DNA of 64,000 bases, from positions 2,418,001 through 2,482,000 of the forward strand of contig NZ_CP083950.1 of NCBI RefSeq assembly GCF_006439395.2, written 5' to 3'. Origin of the DNA: Mesorhizobium sp. B4-1-4 (GTDB lineage: Bacteria; Pseudomonadota; Alphaproteobacteria; Rhizobiales; Rhizobiaceae). The first letter of the stretch is position 1, and the number at the start of each line of letters is the position of its first letter. The notes below the pieces were generated by a model, which saw nothing but the letters and a program-made list of their open reading frames with translations, searched no databases and was not told where the DNA came from. Of this stretch, positions 25,135-33,738 are shown piece after piece. A program made the translations under genes and the position numbers.

Positions 25135-26031
25135 CTATGCCAGTTTCTGCTTGAGGAAAGCGACAGTCCTGCCCCAGGCGAGATCGGCCGCCTTCTTGTC
25201 GTAGCGGGCCGCCGACGTGTCATTGTTGAAGGCATGGTTGGCGCCTTCATAGACATAGACCGTGTACTCGACATGGGCGGCGTCGAGCTCTTTCTTGAAG
25301 GCATCGATGCCGGCATTGGTGCGTTTGTCGAGCCCGGCATAGTGCTGCAGCAACGCGGCCTTGATCTTCGAGACATCGGCGGCCTTTGGCTGCATGCCGT
25401 AGTAAGCGACGCTGGCGGCGAGATCGGGCGCGTTGACGGCCAGCATGTTCGCGATACCCCCGCCCCAGCAGAAGCCGATGACGCCGACCTTGCCATTGCC
25501 GTCCTTGTCGGCCTTGAGGAAGGCGACGGTCGCCACGCCGTCGGCCACGGTCTGCGCGGAGTCCAGTTGAGTGAACATATCGCGCGCCTTGTCCTCGTCG
25601 GCGGGTGTGCCGCCGAGCGGTGACAGGAAATCCGGCGCAAGCGCCACGAACCCCTCCAACGCCACGCGCCGGGCGACGTCGCGTATATGCGCGTTGAGCC
25701 CCCTGTTTTCATGAATGATGATGATGGTGCCGAGCTTGCCGGCCTGGTTTGCCGGTTTGACCAGATAGCCTTTCATTTCGCCGCCGCTGCCGGGATAGGT
25801 GATGTCCTCGCCTTTTATGCGAGGATCGTTGTCGGCGACGATTGCCGCCTGGGCGGAATTGGCAGCCAGAAGCGGCGCGATCGCGGCCGCCGCCGCGCCC
25901 GATCCGGCAAGCCTCGTCAGCTGTTCCATGAAGCGCCGGCGATCGAGCGTCAGATGGGTGTATTCGTCATAGGCGTCGATCATCGCCTGGGTAATGACGG
26001 GTTTTCCGGTGTTTGCGGATGTCGTCGTCAT
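25135..26031 (-). CDS. Dienelactone hydrolase-family protein, Tat-type export signal
   Basis: A 298-residue α/β-hydrolase. The DLH nucleophile motif is VGVIGFCWGGGIANML (Cys in GFCWGG), with HENRGLN earlier and GANHAF for the catalytic histidine. Residues 31-34 are RRRF, followed by a hydrophobic Ala-rich stretch and AANSAQAA, a plausible twin-arginine signal and cleavage site preceded by an unusually long ~30-residue leader. The ATG at 26029-26031 has GAGGAG upstream. DLH enzymes hydrolyse lactones such as dienelactone; export suggests another ester or lactone substrate. Confidence 0.87.
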   Translation of the reverse strand: MTTTSANTGKPVITQAMIDAYDEYTHLTLDRRRFMEQLTRLAGSGAAAAAIAPLLAANSAQAAIVADNDPRIKGEDITYPGSGGEMKGYLVKPANQAGKLGTIIIIHENRGLNAHIRDVARRVALEGFVALAPDFLSPLGGTPADEDKARDMFTQLDSAQTVADGVATVAFLKADKDGNGKVGVIGFCWGGGIANMLAVNAPDLAASVAYYGMQPKAADVSKIKAALLQHYAGLDKRTNAGIDAFKKELDAAHVEYTVYVYEGANHAFNNDTSAARYDKKAADLAWGRTVAFLKQKLA

Positions 26032-26283
26032 GGACGCACTCCTCGATCTCGATGCCTCGACTGCCTTGCGGTTGGCAAGATAGGGGCGAGCCTCACATCG
26101 TCCAGTCACGGCTCGGTGACACTCCGGTTGCGCGGCTATGGGCGAGCGGCGGGACGATCATCACGTTTTGGTCATCGGCGACAAATCTTGATGGCGCTGC
26201 CACAATAGTGGGGGAAACTGAGGAACCGGCCGCCCCATGGGGCGGCCACGGTCCTGAATGGTCCGATCTGAAAGAACACGCCG

Positions 26284-26433
26284 ATGACCATGACCTCGCC
26301 AATCCTGGCAACCGCCTTCATGGTTGCCGCAGCCGCCATCCTGGCGATGCGCGCGACCGTTGTCGCCACGAGCTGGAAATCCATGGTCAAGGTTCGCAGC
26401 CGCCAGCGCCATCCGGCAAACACCAAAACCTAA
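26284..26433 (+). CDS. Small single-helix membrane protein (49 residues)
   Basis: ATG 26284 reads MTMTSPILATAFMVAAAAIL then AMRATVVATSW and a basic tail, ending at TAA 26431-26433. One hydrophobic helix (about residues 5-22) followed by Arg/Lys/His fits a small membrane protein with a cytoplasmic tail. It ends 15 bases before the next gene, so co-transcription is likely. The ribosome binding site is weak (GAAAGAA). No family is recognised; it may be a chance frame. Confidence 0.4.
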   Translation: MTMTSPILATAFMVAAAAILAMRATVVATSWKSMVKVRSRQRHPANTKT

Positions 26434-26448
26434 GGATGAGGTGAGATC

Positions 26449-26883
26449 ATGAACGTCCAGGATATCGTCAACACCGTTTCTCAAAAGGCAGGCCTCGATC
26501 AGGCGACGACAGAGAAAGTCGTCGGCACCATCCTCTCGGTGCTGGAGCACGAGGCCGATGGCACCAGCGCCTCCTCGTTTTTCGCCAAGATCCCCGGCGC
26601 CGATGATCTTGCCCACCAATATGACGTCATGGCCGCCGCCCCAGCCGGCGGTGGCGGCTTCCTGTCCTCACTGCAGGGCGCGCTTGGCGGCGTTCTCGGC
26701 GAAAAAGCGGGCGCGCTGGTCAACGGCCTCGCCGCGCTCAAGGCATCCGGCCTCGACATGGCGCAGATCCAGAAGGCGGGCGCCACGCTGGTCCAGCAGG
26801 CCGAAGCCGCCGCCGGCCCCGATTTGACCAACGAGGTGCTCGGCTCGGTGCCGAGCCTGAAGAGCCATCTGGGGCTTGGCTAA
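26449..26883 (+). CDS. DUF2780-like hypothetical protein
   Basis: A 144-residue protein: MNVQDIVNTVSQKAGLDQAT, then a Gly/Ala-rich middle (FLSSLQGALGGVLGEKAGALVNGLAAL) and a C-terminal ending VPSLKSHLGLG. This helical, Gly-rich, Ile/Val-Leu pattern resembles DUF2780/VcgC proteins; the assignment is tentative. There is no signal peptide. GGATGAGGTGAG precedes the ATG. The 49-residue membrane protein gene lies 15 bases upstream. Function unknown. Confidence 0.65.
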   Translation: MNVQDIVNTVSQKAGLDQATTEKVVGTILSVLEHEADGTSASSFFAKIPGADDLAHQYDVMAAAPAGGGGFLSSLQGALGGVLGEKAGALVNGLAALKASGLDMAQIQKAGATLVQQAEAAAGPDLTNEVLGSVPSLKSHLGLG

Positions 26884-26908
26884 GGCGTTCGACTCGGAAG
26901 GCTTTGCG

Positions 26909-26966
26909 CCGCCCTCATCCGGCTGCCGCCACCTTCTCCCAGTGGAGTGACTGGGGAGAAGGTGCA
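26909..26966. repeat. RIME-like palindromic intergenic repeat, copy 2
   Basis: CACCTTCTCCCAGT (26930-26943) faces ACTGGGGAGAAGGTG (26950-26964), a near-perfect 14-base stem with a short loop, preceded by GCCCTCATCCGGCTGCCGCC. It has the same orientation as the copy at 50802. Lying between converging genes, it could also act as a transcription terminator hairpin. Confidence 0.75.
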
Positions 26967-27037
26967 ATTTCAGCCCTGGCGCAATCCCTGCACAACAATT
27001 CCGGCAGAACTTGATCGATCACTCGTCCAGCATTGCC

Positions 27038-29395
27038 TTACTTCGGCAGCGCGTAAGCCATCACATAGTCCCCGGGCTTGGTGCCGACCGAGCCATGGCC
27101 GCCGGCGACGATGACCACGAACTGGCGTCCGTCGGCGACCGTATAAGTCATCGGCGTCGACTGCCCGCCGGCCGGCAACCGCGCCCGCCAGAGCTGCTTG
27201 CCGGACGTCAGGTCGTAGGCGCGCAGATAGTCGTCGACCGCGGCACCCAGGAAGGCGACGCCACCAGCGGTGATCATCGGCCCGCCGATACCGGGCACGC
27301 CGACCCTCAAGGGCAGCGGCAGCGGCGTCATGTCGTAGACCGTGCCGTTGCGGTGCTTATAGGCGATCGCGCCGGTCCTCAGATCGACGCCGGCGACATA
27401 GCCCCAGGGCGGCGCCTGGCAGGGAATGCCGAGCGGCGACAGGAACGGTCCCATAACCACCGCGTAGGGAGCGCCCTCATTGCGGTTCAGGCCCTGCTCG
27501 CTGCCCTTCGCGTCGCCCGGCGGCGGCACGTCGGCGCGAGGAATAAGTCTGGATGTGAACGCCAGGTAGGTCGGCATGCCGAATATCACCTGCCGCACCG
27601 GGTCCACGGCGACCCCGCCCCAGTTGAAGACACCGAAATTGCCGGGATAGATCAGCGATCCCTGTAGGGAGGGCGGCGTGTAGCGGCCTTCATAGCGCAA
27701 TTTGTGGAAGGCAATCCGGCACGCCAGCTGATCGAACATGGTGATGCCCCACATATCGGCATCGGTCAGCGGCGGCGGGTTGAAGGAGAGGCCCGATGCC
27801 GGCTGCGTCGGCGATGTGTGGTCGCCTTCGATGGCGCCACCGGGCGCCGGCATTTCCTTGACCGGTATCATCGGTTCGCCGGTACGCCGGTCGAGCACAT
27901 AGAGGTCGCCCTGCTTGGTCGGCCCGACCAGCGCCGGCACCACTGTCCCGTCGCCCTTGGTGATGTCGATCAGGCTCGGCTGCGCCGGCACGTCCATGTC
28001 CCAGAGGTCGTGGTGCACGGTCTGCCGCACCCATTTCAACTGCCCGGTGTTGAGGTCGAGCGCGGTGATAGAGGAGGAGAATTTCTCGACATTGGCGCTG
28101 CGCCCGGCGCCGAGCTGGTCGGGAGTCTGGTTGCCGAGCGGCACATAGAGCAGGCCGAGCTTCTCGTCGGCGCTCGGCGTCGACCACATGTTGGGCGAGT
28201 TGGCGGTGTAGGTCTGGCCGGCCGGCAGCGGCGTGGTCTGATCCGGATTGCCGGAATCCCAGTTCCACAGCAATTTGCCGGTGCTCGCATCATAGGCGCG
28301 GATGACGCCGGACGGCTCCTGCGTCGAATAATTGTCGTTGACGGCGCCGCCGACGATGATCTTGCCGCCCGCGATCAGCGGTGCCGAGGTCGAATAGTAA
28401 TAGCCCGACTTCGGGTAAGGCATGCCGGTCAAGAGGTTGAGCGTGCCGCCCTCGGCGAAGGCCGGACAAACCTGCCCATTGGCGGCGTCGAGCGCGATCA
28501 GCCGCGCATCCGACGTCGGCAGGTAGACACGGCTTGCGCAAGGCTGGCCGACGGCCCCGGCGGCATCGGCATAGTAGGACACGCCGCGACATGTCTGGTG
28601 CTGGCGGTCCTTGTCGAGCTTGATCTTGGGGTCGTAGCGCCATTTCTCCTTGCCGGTCGCCGCATCGATGGCGATGGCGAAATTGTGCGGCGTGCAGATG
28701 TAGAGCGTGTCGCCGATCTTAAGCGGCGTCACCTGATAGGTGGTCTCGCCGACATCGTCCGGCCCCTTCACATCGCCGGTGCGGTAGGTCCAGGCCGGCT
28801 GCAGATTGGCGACATTGTCCGGTGTGATCTGATCGAGCGGCGAGTAACGCTGGCCGAACTGCGTGCGGCCATAGAAGTGCCACTCGCCGGCCGGCACGTC
28901 GCCGCCAAGATTGGCATTGGGGATCACCTTGTCGGTGTCGAGCGCGCCGCCGATGTCCTTCGGGTCCGCGGTCATCGAATAGCCGGCCACCGCCAGCGAT
29001 GCCAGCACGGCCAGGATCAGCGGCGCGCGCCCGTCAGGCCCGGCAAGGCCGCGCCTCGCCCAGGGCGTCAGAAGCCACAGCGCCACCAGCACGATGATGC
29101 CGCCGCGCGGGCCGAGTTCCCACCAGTCGAAGCCGGTTTCCCAGACCGCCCAGGCCAAAGTGCAGAGCACGATCGCCGCGTAAAGCCACAGGGAGGTGGT
29201 CCGGCGTCGGTAGAGCAGCCAGGCGGTGATCAGGAAGGCGAGGCCTGCAATGATGTAATACCAACTGCCGCCCAGCGAAGCCAACCAGATGCCGCCCGCG
29301 CCGAGCGCCAGGCCGATGAGGAAGAGGATGAGGGAGGTGATGGTGACAGCCAAGATGATACTCCTTCGACTGTTGCTCGCCAGTGAGGCGGCCAT
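27038..29395 (-). CDS. gcd: PQQ-dependent membrane-bound glucose dehydrogenase
   Basis: A 785-residue protein. Residues ~1-125 form five membrane helices (IILAVTITSLILFLIGLAL; WYYIIAGLAFLITAWLLY; LWLYAAIVLCTLAWAVW...). The periplasmic eight-bladed PQQ propeller follows, with GEWHFYGRTQFGQRYSPLDQI, WTYRTGDVKGPDD, and WDMDVPAQPSLIDI. It oxidises glucose to gluconolactone in the periplasm, passing electrons to ubiquinone. The holoenzyme needs PQQ, and no pqq genes are in this window. ATG 29395 is preferred to TTG 29401. Length is normal (~790). Confidence 0.94.
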   Translation of the reverse strand: MAASLASNSRRSIILAVTITSLILFLIGLALGAGGIWLASLGGSWYYIIAGLAFLITAWLLYRRRTTSLWLYAAIVLCTLAWAVWETGFDWWELGPRGGIIVLVALWLLTPWARRGLAGPDGRAPLILAVLASLAVAGYSMTADPKDIGGALDTDKVIPNANLGGDVPAGEWHFYGRTQFGQRYSPLDQITPDNVANLQPAWTYRTGDVKGPDDVGETTYQVTPLKIGDTLYICTPHNFAIAIDAATGKEKWRYDPKIKLDKDRQHQTCRGVSYYADAAGAVGQPCASRVYLPTSDARLIALDAANGQVCPAFAEGGTLNLLTGMPYPKSGYYYSTSAPLIAGGKIIVGGAVNDNYSTQEPSGVIRAYDASTGKLLWNWDSGNPDQTTPLPAGQTYTANSPNMWSTPSADEKLGLLYVPLGNQTPDQLGAGRSANVEKFSSSITALDLNTGQLKWVRQTVHHDLWDMDVPAQPSLIDITKGDGTVVPALVGPTKQGDLYVLDRRTGEPMIPVKEMPAPGGAIEGDHTSPTQPASGLSFNPPPLTDADMWGITMFDQLACRIAFHKLRYEGRYTPPSLQGSLIYPGNFGVFNWGGVAVDPVRQVIFGMPTYLAFTSRLIPRADVPPPGDAKGSEQGLNRNEGAPYAVVMGPFLSPLGIPCQAPPWGYVAGVDLRTGAIAYKHRNGTVYDMTPLPLPLRVGVPGIGGPMITAGGVAFLGAAVDDYLRAYDLTSGKQLWRARLPAGGQSTPMTYTVADGRQFVVIVAGGHGSVGTKPGDYVMAYALPK

Positions 29396-29529
29396 GGGCA
29401 ATGTCCCTGCCCTTTGTTCAGCTTTCCCTCACCCGCTCCGCCTGTCAAGCTGGCCCACACGCCAAGGTGGCAATCCATCTTGCCATAAGCAGGCCGGTAA
29501 CATTCGCGAGAAAGCCGAAAAGCGGATCA

Positions 29530-29720
29530 TGGAAAATACTGCTTTCGCGTGTCGCGACTTGTCGCTTGATGATCTCGGCCTTTACGAAGCTTTCCTGGCC
29601 TCACCTGCCGGTAGCCACTATTACGACCAGATGCAGGTCGCTCTGGGCGCGGCGATAACCGACGAGGCGCGTGCGCTAGGGCAGCGATTTTTCGTCGCTC
29701 TCGGCTACCGCAAGGCCTGA
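29530..29720 (+). pseudogene. Short DUF2059-like fragment
   Basis: ATG 29530 opens 63 residues, including DLGLYEAFLASPAGSHYYDQMQVALGAAITDEARALGQRFFVAL, which resembles the last part of DUF2059 domains (YxAFLxSPAGxxYY...). A complete protein of that family is 150-300 residues with a signal peptide, absent here. It is therefore probably a gene remnant between gcd and uvrD, although a small functional protein is possible. Confidence 0.45.
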
Positions 29721-29800
29721 GCGGCGTTCTCGGCACTTTACCGGGAACAAAACGTAGACAGTTCTGGTCTTTCGCCACCGAATCACTACATTCGGGGGAG

Positions 29801-32482
29801 ATGTCCGGCTTTTCCGAAGACATGCCCTTTTTCGACGAACCCAATGCGCGGCCCTCGGCCCCGTCGGGCATTGCCGCGCGCGCCATGGCCGCCCGCGGCG
29901 GTCATAACAACGCGCCCGACTATCTCAGGGGATTGAACCCCGAGCAGCGGCTGGCGGTGGAAACCACCGAGGGCCCGGTTCTGGTGCTGGCCGGCGCCGG
30001 TACCGGCAAGACGCGCGTCCTGACCACCCGCATCGCCCACATCCTCGCAACCGGCAAGGCCTTCCCGTCGCAGATCCTGGCCGTGACCTTCACCAACAAG
30101 GCCGCGCGCGAGATGAAGCAGCGCATCGGCATCCTGATCGGCGAAGGCAATGTCGAGGGCATGCCCTGGCTCGGCACCTTCCATTCGATCGGCGTGAAGC
30201 TGCTGCGCCGTCACGCCGAACTCGCGGGGTTGCGTTCCGATTTCACCATTCTCGACACGGACGACGTCGTGCGGCTGATCAAGCAGTTGATCCAGGCCGA
30301 AGGCCTGGACGACAAGCGCTGGCCGGCCAAACAGTTCGCCCAGATGATCGACGGCTGGAAGAACAAGGGGCAAGGTCCGGCCGATATCGCCGAGGGCGAC
30401 GCGCGCAGCTTCGCCAATGGCAAGGGCCGCGAACTCTACAAGGCCTATCAGGAGCGGCTGCGGACGCTGAACGCCTGCGATTTCGGCGACCTGCTCTGCC
30501 ACCCGATACGCATCTTCCGCGCCAATCCGGACGTGCTGAAGGAATACCACAAGCGCTTCAAATACATCCTCGTCGACGAATACCAGGACACCAACACAGC
30601 CCAGTACATGTGGCTGCGCCTGTTGGCGCAAAGGCCGCAGGTTTCGCGCACACCCCCGACAAGCGATCTCCAATCGGCCGAGGGCCGCAAGCCCGACCGG
30701 GCGTCCGAGCCGTTGCGAGGCCCGCGCGGAGGGCCCGCGCCGGCAGGCGCGGAACAGCCCGTGAGCGATAACAAAGTCAACATCTGCTGCGTCGGCGACG
30801 ACGACCAGTCCATCTACGGCTGGCGCGGCGCCGAGGTCGACAACATCCTGCGCTTCGACAAGGATTTTCCCGGCGCCACCATCATCCGGCTGGAGCGCAA
30901 CTACCGCTCGACCGCGCATATCCTCGGCGCCGCCTCCCACCTCATCGCCCACAATGAGGGCCGCTTCGGCAAGACGCTGTTCACCGACCGTGACGATCCC
31001 GAGGACGGCAAGGTCAATGTGCACGCGGCCTGGGATTCCGAGGAGGAAGCCCGCGCCATCGGCGAGACCATCGAGGCCTACCAGCGTCAGAAGCACAATC
31101 TCAACGATATGGCGATCCTGGTCCGCGCCTCCTTCCAGATGCGCGCCTTCGAAGACCGCTTCATCACGCTCGGTCTCAATTACCGCGTCATCGGCGGTCC
31201 GCGCTTCTACGAGCGCATGGAAATCCGCGACGCGCTGGCCTTCTTCCGCGTCGTTGCCAATGGTACCGACGACCTTGCCTTCGAGCGTATCGTCAACGTC
31301 CCCAAGCGGGGACTCGGCGAGGCCACCATCCGCCAGATCCATGACACGGCGCGCGCGCTGCGCATCCCGATGCTGGAGGCTGCGGCGACTTTGGCCGAAA
31401 GCGACGAGCTGAAGCCGAAGCCCCGCGCCGCTTTGCGCGAAGTGGCCGCCAATTTCGAACGCTGGCAGAAGGCGCTGGAAAACAAGCCGCACACCGAGCT
31501 TGCCGAGACCATTCTCGAAGAGAGCGGCTACACCGACATGTGGAAGAACGACCGTTCGGTCGAGGCGCCCGGCCGGTTGGAGAACCTCAAGGAACTGATC
31601 CGCTCGATGGAGGAGTACGAGTCGCTGCGCTCCTTCCTCGAACATGTCGCGCTGGTCATGGATGCCGAGCAGAATGCCGACCAGGACGCCGTCAGCATCA
31701 TGACGCTGCATTCGGCCAAGGGCCTCGAATTCGAGACCGTCTTCCTGCCCGGCTGGGAGGAAGGCCTCTTTCCCCATCAACGCGCGCTCGACGAGGGCGG
31801 CCGCTCCGGGCTGGAGGAAGAGCGGCGGCTGGCCTATGTCGGCCTGACACGGGCCAAGAAGAACCTGCACCTCTGGTTCGTCTCCAACCGCCTCATCCAT
31901 GGCCTGTGGCAATCGACCATCCCGTCGCGCTTCCTTGAGGAACTGCCGGAAGCCCATGTCGAGATCGCCGAAGCCGGCAACTCCTATGGCGGCTACGGCA
32001 ATCCCTATGGCGGCGGTTCCTTCGCGTCGGGCCGTGGCGGCAAAGGGGCAGGAAGGCAGAATCCCTACGGCGCCTCGCGCTTCGACAATATCGGCGGCAA
32101 CGCCAGCGGCACGGAAAAATCCGGCGCCTTCTCCAACACCTACTCGACGCCCGGCTGGCAGCGCGCCCAGGCCAACCGCACCGAGGCGACCGACCGCAAC
32201 TGGGGCACGCGCTCCGGTCATCAGGTCGAGCGCATCGGCTATGGCGAGACCGATTCCGGCTACGGCGCCGGCCGCACGAGCGTGAAAGGCCGCACCATCG
32301 ACGGCGAACTGGTCGCCAAATCCGTCGCCGACAAGCCGTCGCCCTTCAGCGTCGGCGACCGTGTCTTCCACCAGAAATTCGGCAACGGCAACATTTCGGC
32401 CATCGAAGGCAACAAGCTGACCATCGACTTCGACAAGGCCGGCCAGAAACGCGTGCTGGACGGGTTCGTCGCGGCGGTGTGA
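29801..32482 (+). CDS. uvrD: UvrD/PcrA-type ATP-dependent DNA helicase
   Basis: An 893-residue superfamily 1 3'-5' helicase. Walker A GAGTGKT lies at residues 65-71, then AVTFTNKAAREMKQRIG, ILVDEYQDTNTAQYMWLRL (motif II), CVGDDDQSIYGWRGAEV (motif III), LERNYRS, VSIMTLHSAKGLEFETVFLPG and AYVGLTRAKKNL. The C-terminus is Gly/Asn/Tyr-rich followed by a PcrA-type Tudor-like end (GDRVFHQKFGNGNISAIEGN). Between motifs II and III there is a Pro/Arg/Gly-rich insert of about 45 residues (~277-322) not normal in the family. GGGGGAG is very close to ATG 29801; ATG 29822 is an alternative start. Confidence 0.93.
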   Translation: MSGFSEDMPFFDEPNARPSAPSGIAARAMAARGGHNNAPDYLRGLNPEQRLAVETTEGPVLVLAGAGTGKTRVLTTRIAHILATGKAFPSQILAVTFTNKAAREMKQRIGILIGEGNVEGMPWLGTFHSIGVKLLRRHAELAGLRSDFTILDTDDVVRLIKQLIQAEGLDDKRWPAKQFAQMIDGWKNKGQGPADIAEGDARSFANGKGRELYKAYQERLRTLNACDFGDLLCHPIRIFRANPDVLKEYHKRFKYILVDEYQDTNTAQYMWLRLLAQRPQVSRTPPTSDLQSAEGRKPDRASEPLRGPRGGPAPAGAEQPVSDNKVNICCVGDDDQSIYGWRGAEVDNILRFDKDFPGATIIRLERNYRSTAHILGAASHLIAHNEGRFGKTLFTDRDDPEDGKVNVHAAWDSEEEARAIGETIEAYQRQKHNLNDMAILVRASFQMRAFEDRFITLGLNYRVIGGPRFYERMEIRDALAFFRVVANGTDDLAFERIVNVPKRGLGEATIRQIHDTARALRIPMLEAAATLAESDELKPKPRAALREVAANFERWQKALENKPHTELAETILEESGYTDMWKNDRSVEAPGRLENLKELIRSMEEYESLRSFLEHVALVMDAEQNADQDAVSIMTLHSAKGLEFETVFLPGWEEGLFPHQRALDEGGRSGLEEERRLAYVGLTRAKKNLHLWFVSNRLIHGLWQSTIPSRFLEELPEAHVEIAEAGNSYGGYGNPYGGGSFASGRGGKGAGRQNPYGASRFDNIGGNASGTEKSGAFSNTYSTPGWQRAQANRTEATDRNWGTRSGHQVERIGYGETDSGYGAGRTSVKGRTIDGELVAKSVADKPSPFSVGDRVFHQKFGNGNISAIEGNKLTIDFDKAGQKRVLDGFVAAV

Positions 32483-32512
32483 GTTCTACCAGCCCGGTCT
32501 GGCCGTAGCCCC

Positions 32513-32827
32513 TCAGTCCACCTTCTTCTCGCCCCGCTCGCCGGCCTTCACGATATCGCCCGTCGTGAACAGGATTTCCTTCAGTTCCGCCCGCCAGTCC
32601 TGCTTCTGGCGCAGCAGGAATTCGAGATCCATGCCGAAATGCTTGAATTCCTCGCTCTGGGCGTTCTGCATGATCGCCTTGGCTTGAGGGTCTTTTTCCA
32701 CCGACATGCGCTGTTCGTACCAGCTGATCGCTTCCGCCTCCTCGATCAGCGAGGTAATCATGCGGGCGAAGGTCCGCACCTGCTGCGACAGTTCTTCTGG
32801 CGGTTCGTGATACTGGTCGAAACCCAT
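32513..32827 (-). CDS. EncFtn-like (encapsulated ferritin-like) protein, no shell gene nearby
   Basis: A 104-residue two-helix protein: HEPPEELSQQVRTFARMITS, LIEEAEAISWYEQRM (residues 28-41) and NAQSEEFKHFGMDLEFLLR (55-73). E30, W36, Y37, E60 and H63 line up with the ferroxidase-site residues I recall from Rhodospirillum EncFtn. EncFtn forms decamers of dimers that oxidise iron, normally inside an encapsulin shell. Here no shell gene is within the window, and the C-terminus (AGERGEKKVD) lacks the usual LTVGSLRR-like cargo peptide. It probably shares a transcript with the DUF4239 gene 54 bases upstream. Confidence 0.85.
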   Translation of the reverse strand: MGFDQYHEPPEELSQQVRTFARMITSLIEEAEAISWYEQRMSVEKDPQAKAIMQNAQSEEFKHFGMDLEFLLRQKQDWRAELKEILFTTGDIVKAGERGEKKVD

Positions 32828-32881
32828 GTCGTCCTCCGTGGTTAGTCCCAGTGAATGCCCGGGAACGGCGCCGGTTCCGCA

Positions 32882-33637
32882 TCATCGTTGCAATTCGGTC
32901 AGCGCCCTCTCCAGCGGTGCCGTCGATATTTGGATCGGGCCGGAAAATGCCAGATCCATGTCGAAGATCAGGTAGATCGCCCCGGCAATCATGGCTGCCG
33001 ACACCACGTAGGTGCCGATGGTGATCGCGTTTCGCGGTGCCCTGAAGCCGAAACCGGCGAAGATCAGCACCAGCCAGGCAACCAGCATCACAATCAGCGC
33101 CACGGGGATCGTACTCTCCGACTGCTCGATCAGAACCCAACGTAGTTCCGTCACCTTCTGCAGATGCTGGCGGGCATCTTGCAGCAAGGCGCTATGCGCG
33201 TCATCCGCCGGTATCGGCGCACTCAGCCTATTGCCGATCTCAATGAGCAGGTGCTCCGATAGCCGGTTGGCGTCGATTGGCGTTTCATGGGTCGGCGAGT
33301 CCTGACGCGTCACGCGCTGCACATAGATGTCAAGAGGCTGGCGCACCACGTCGGTCTCAGGCCCGTATTGGCGGAGCGACCGGTCGAGAAGGATCATTTC
33401 GGTCGCATAGGCGTGCACGTTGCGGTCGATCGATTCGTAGGTGTTCCTGGCCGAGTTGATCATCAGTCCGAGCATCAGCGACGTCATGACCCCGAACAGA
33501 TTGGCGGTGAGCCGAACCACGGTGTTCGTATCGTCGTCGCGATGTTTGGCCGGCAATGTCGGCCAGATCGCCATGCTGGCGAACGCCGCCGCCACAAGGC
33601 ATAGGAAGATCACCAATGCGATCAACGCTTCGCGCAT
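32882..33637 (-). CDS. DUF4239 (bestrophin-like) membrane protein
   Basis: About 251 residues from ATG 33637 (ATG 33658 also possible; neither has a clear ribosome binding site). Hydrophobic segments are at the N-terminus (ALIALVIFLCLVAAAFASMAI), ~50-75 (LTANLFGVMTSLMLGLMINSA), ~175-195 (IPVALIVMLVAWLVLIFAGF) and ~205-225. The loop NTYESIDRNVHAYATEMILLDRSLRQYG is typical of DUF4239 proteins, called bestrophin-like. It is inner-membrane; transport or channel function is only suggested by the name. Confidence 0.82.
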   Translation of the reverse strand: MREALIALVIFLCLVAAAFASMAIWPTLPAKHRDDDTNTVVRLTANLFGVMTSLMLGLMINSARNTYESIDRNVHAYATEMILLDRSLRQYGPETDVVRQPLDIYVQRVTRQDSPTHETPIDANRLSEHLLIEIGNRLSAPIPADDAHSALLQDARQHLQKVTELRWVLIEQSESTIPVALIVMLVAWLVLIFAGFGFRAPRNAITIGTYVVSAAMIAGAIYLIFDMDLAFSGPIQISTAPLERALTELQR

Positions 33638-33738
33638 CCGCTCATTTCTGCACGGCATGCGCCAATTGCCAATGGCAAGACACTGGTCACACAGCGAAAG
33701 TTGCGACTCCGTCAGGCGTTTCTCGTATCTCTGGTGTC

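Noticed and set aside
27038..29395. PQQ synthesis genes beside gcd
   Set aside because: No pqqA-E-like frame is present; neighbours are a DUF2780-like gene and uvrD.
30625..30775. Intein in UvrD
   Set aside because: The insert is only ~45 residues and lacks intein splice motifs (no N-terminal Cys/Ser block, no HN-Cys end).
29786..32371. An 861-codon frame antisense to uvrD
   Set aside because: Shadow of the helicase gene; no ribosome binding site or family match.
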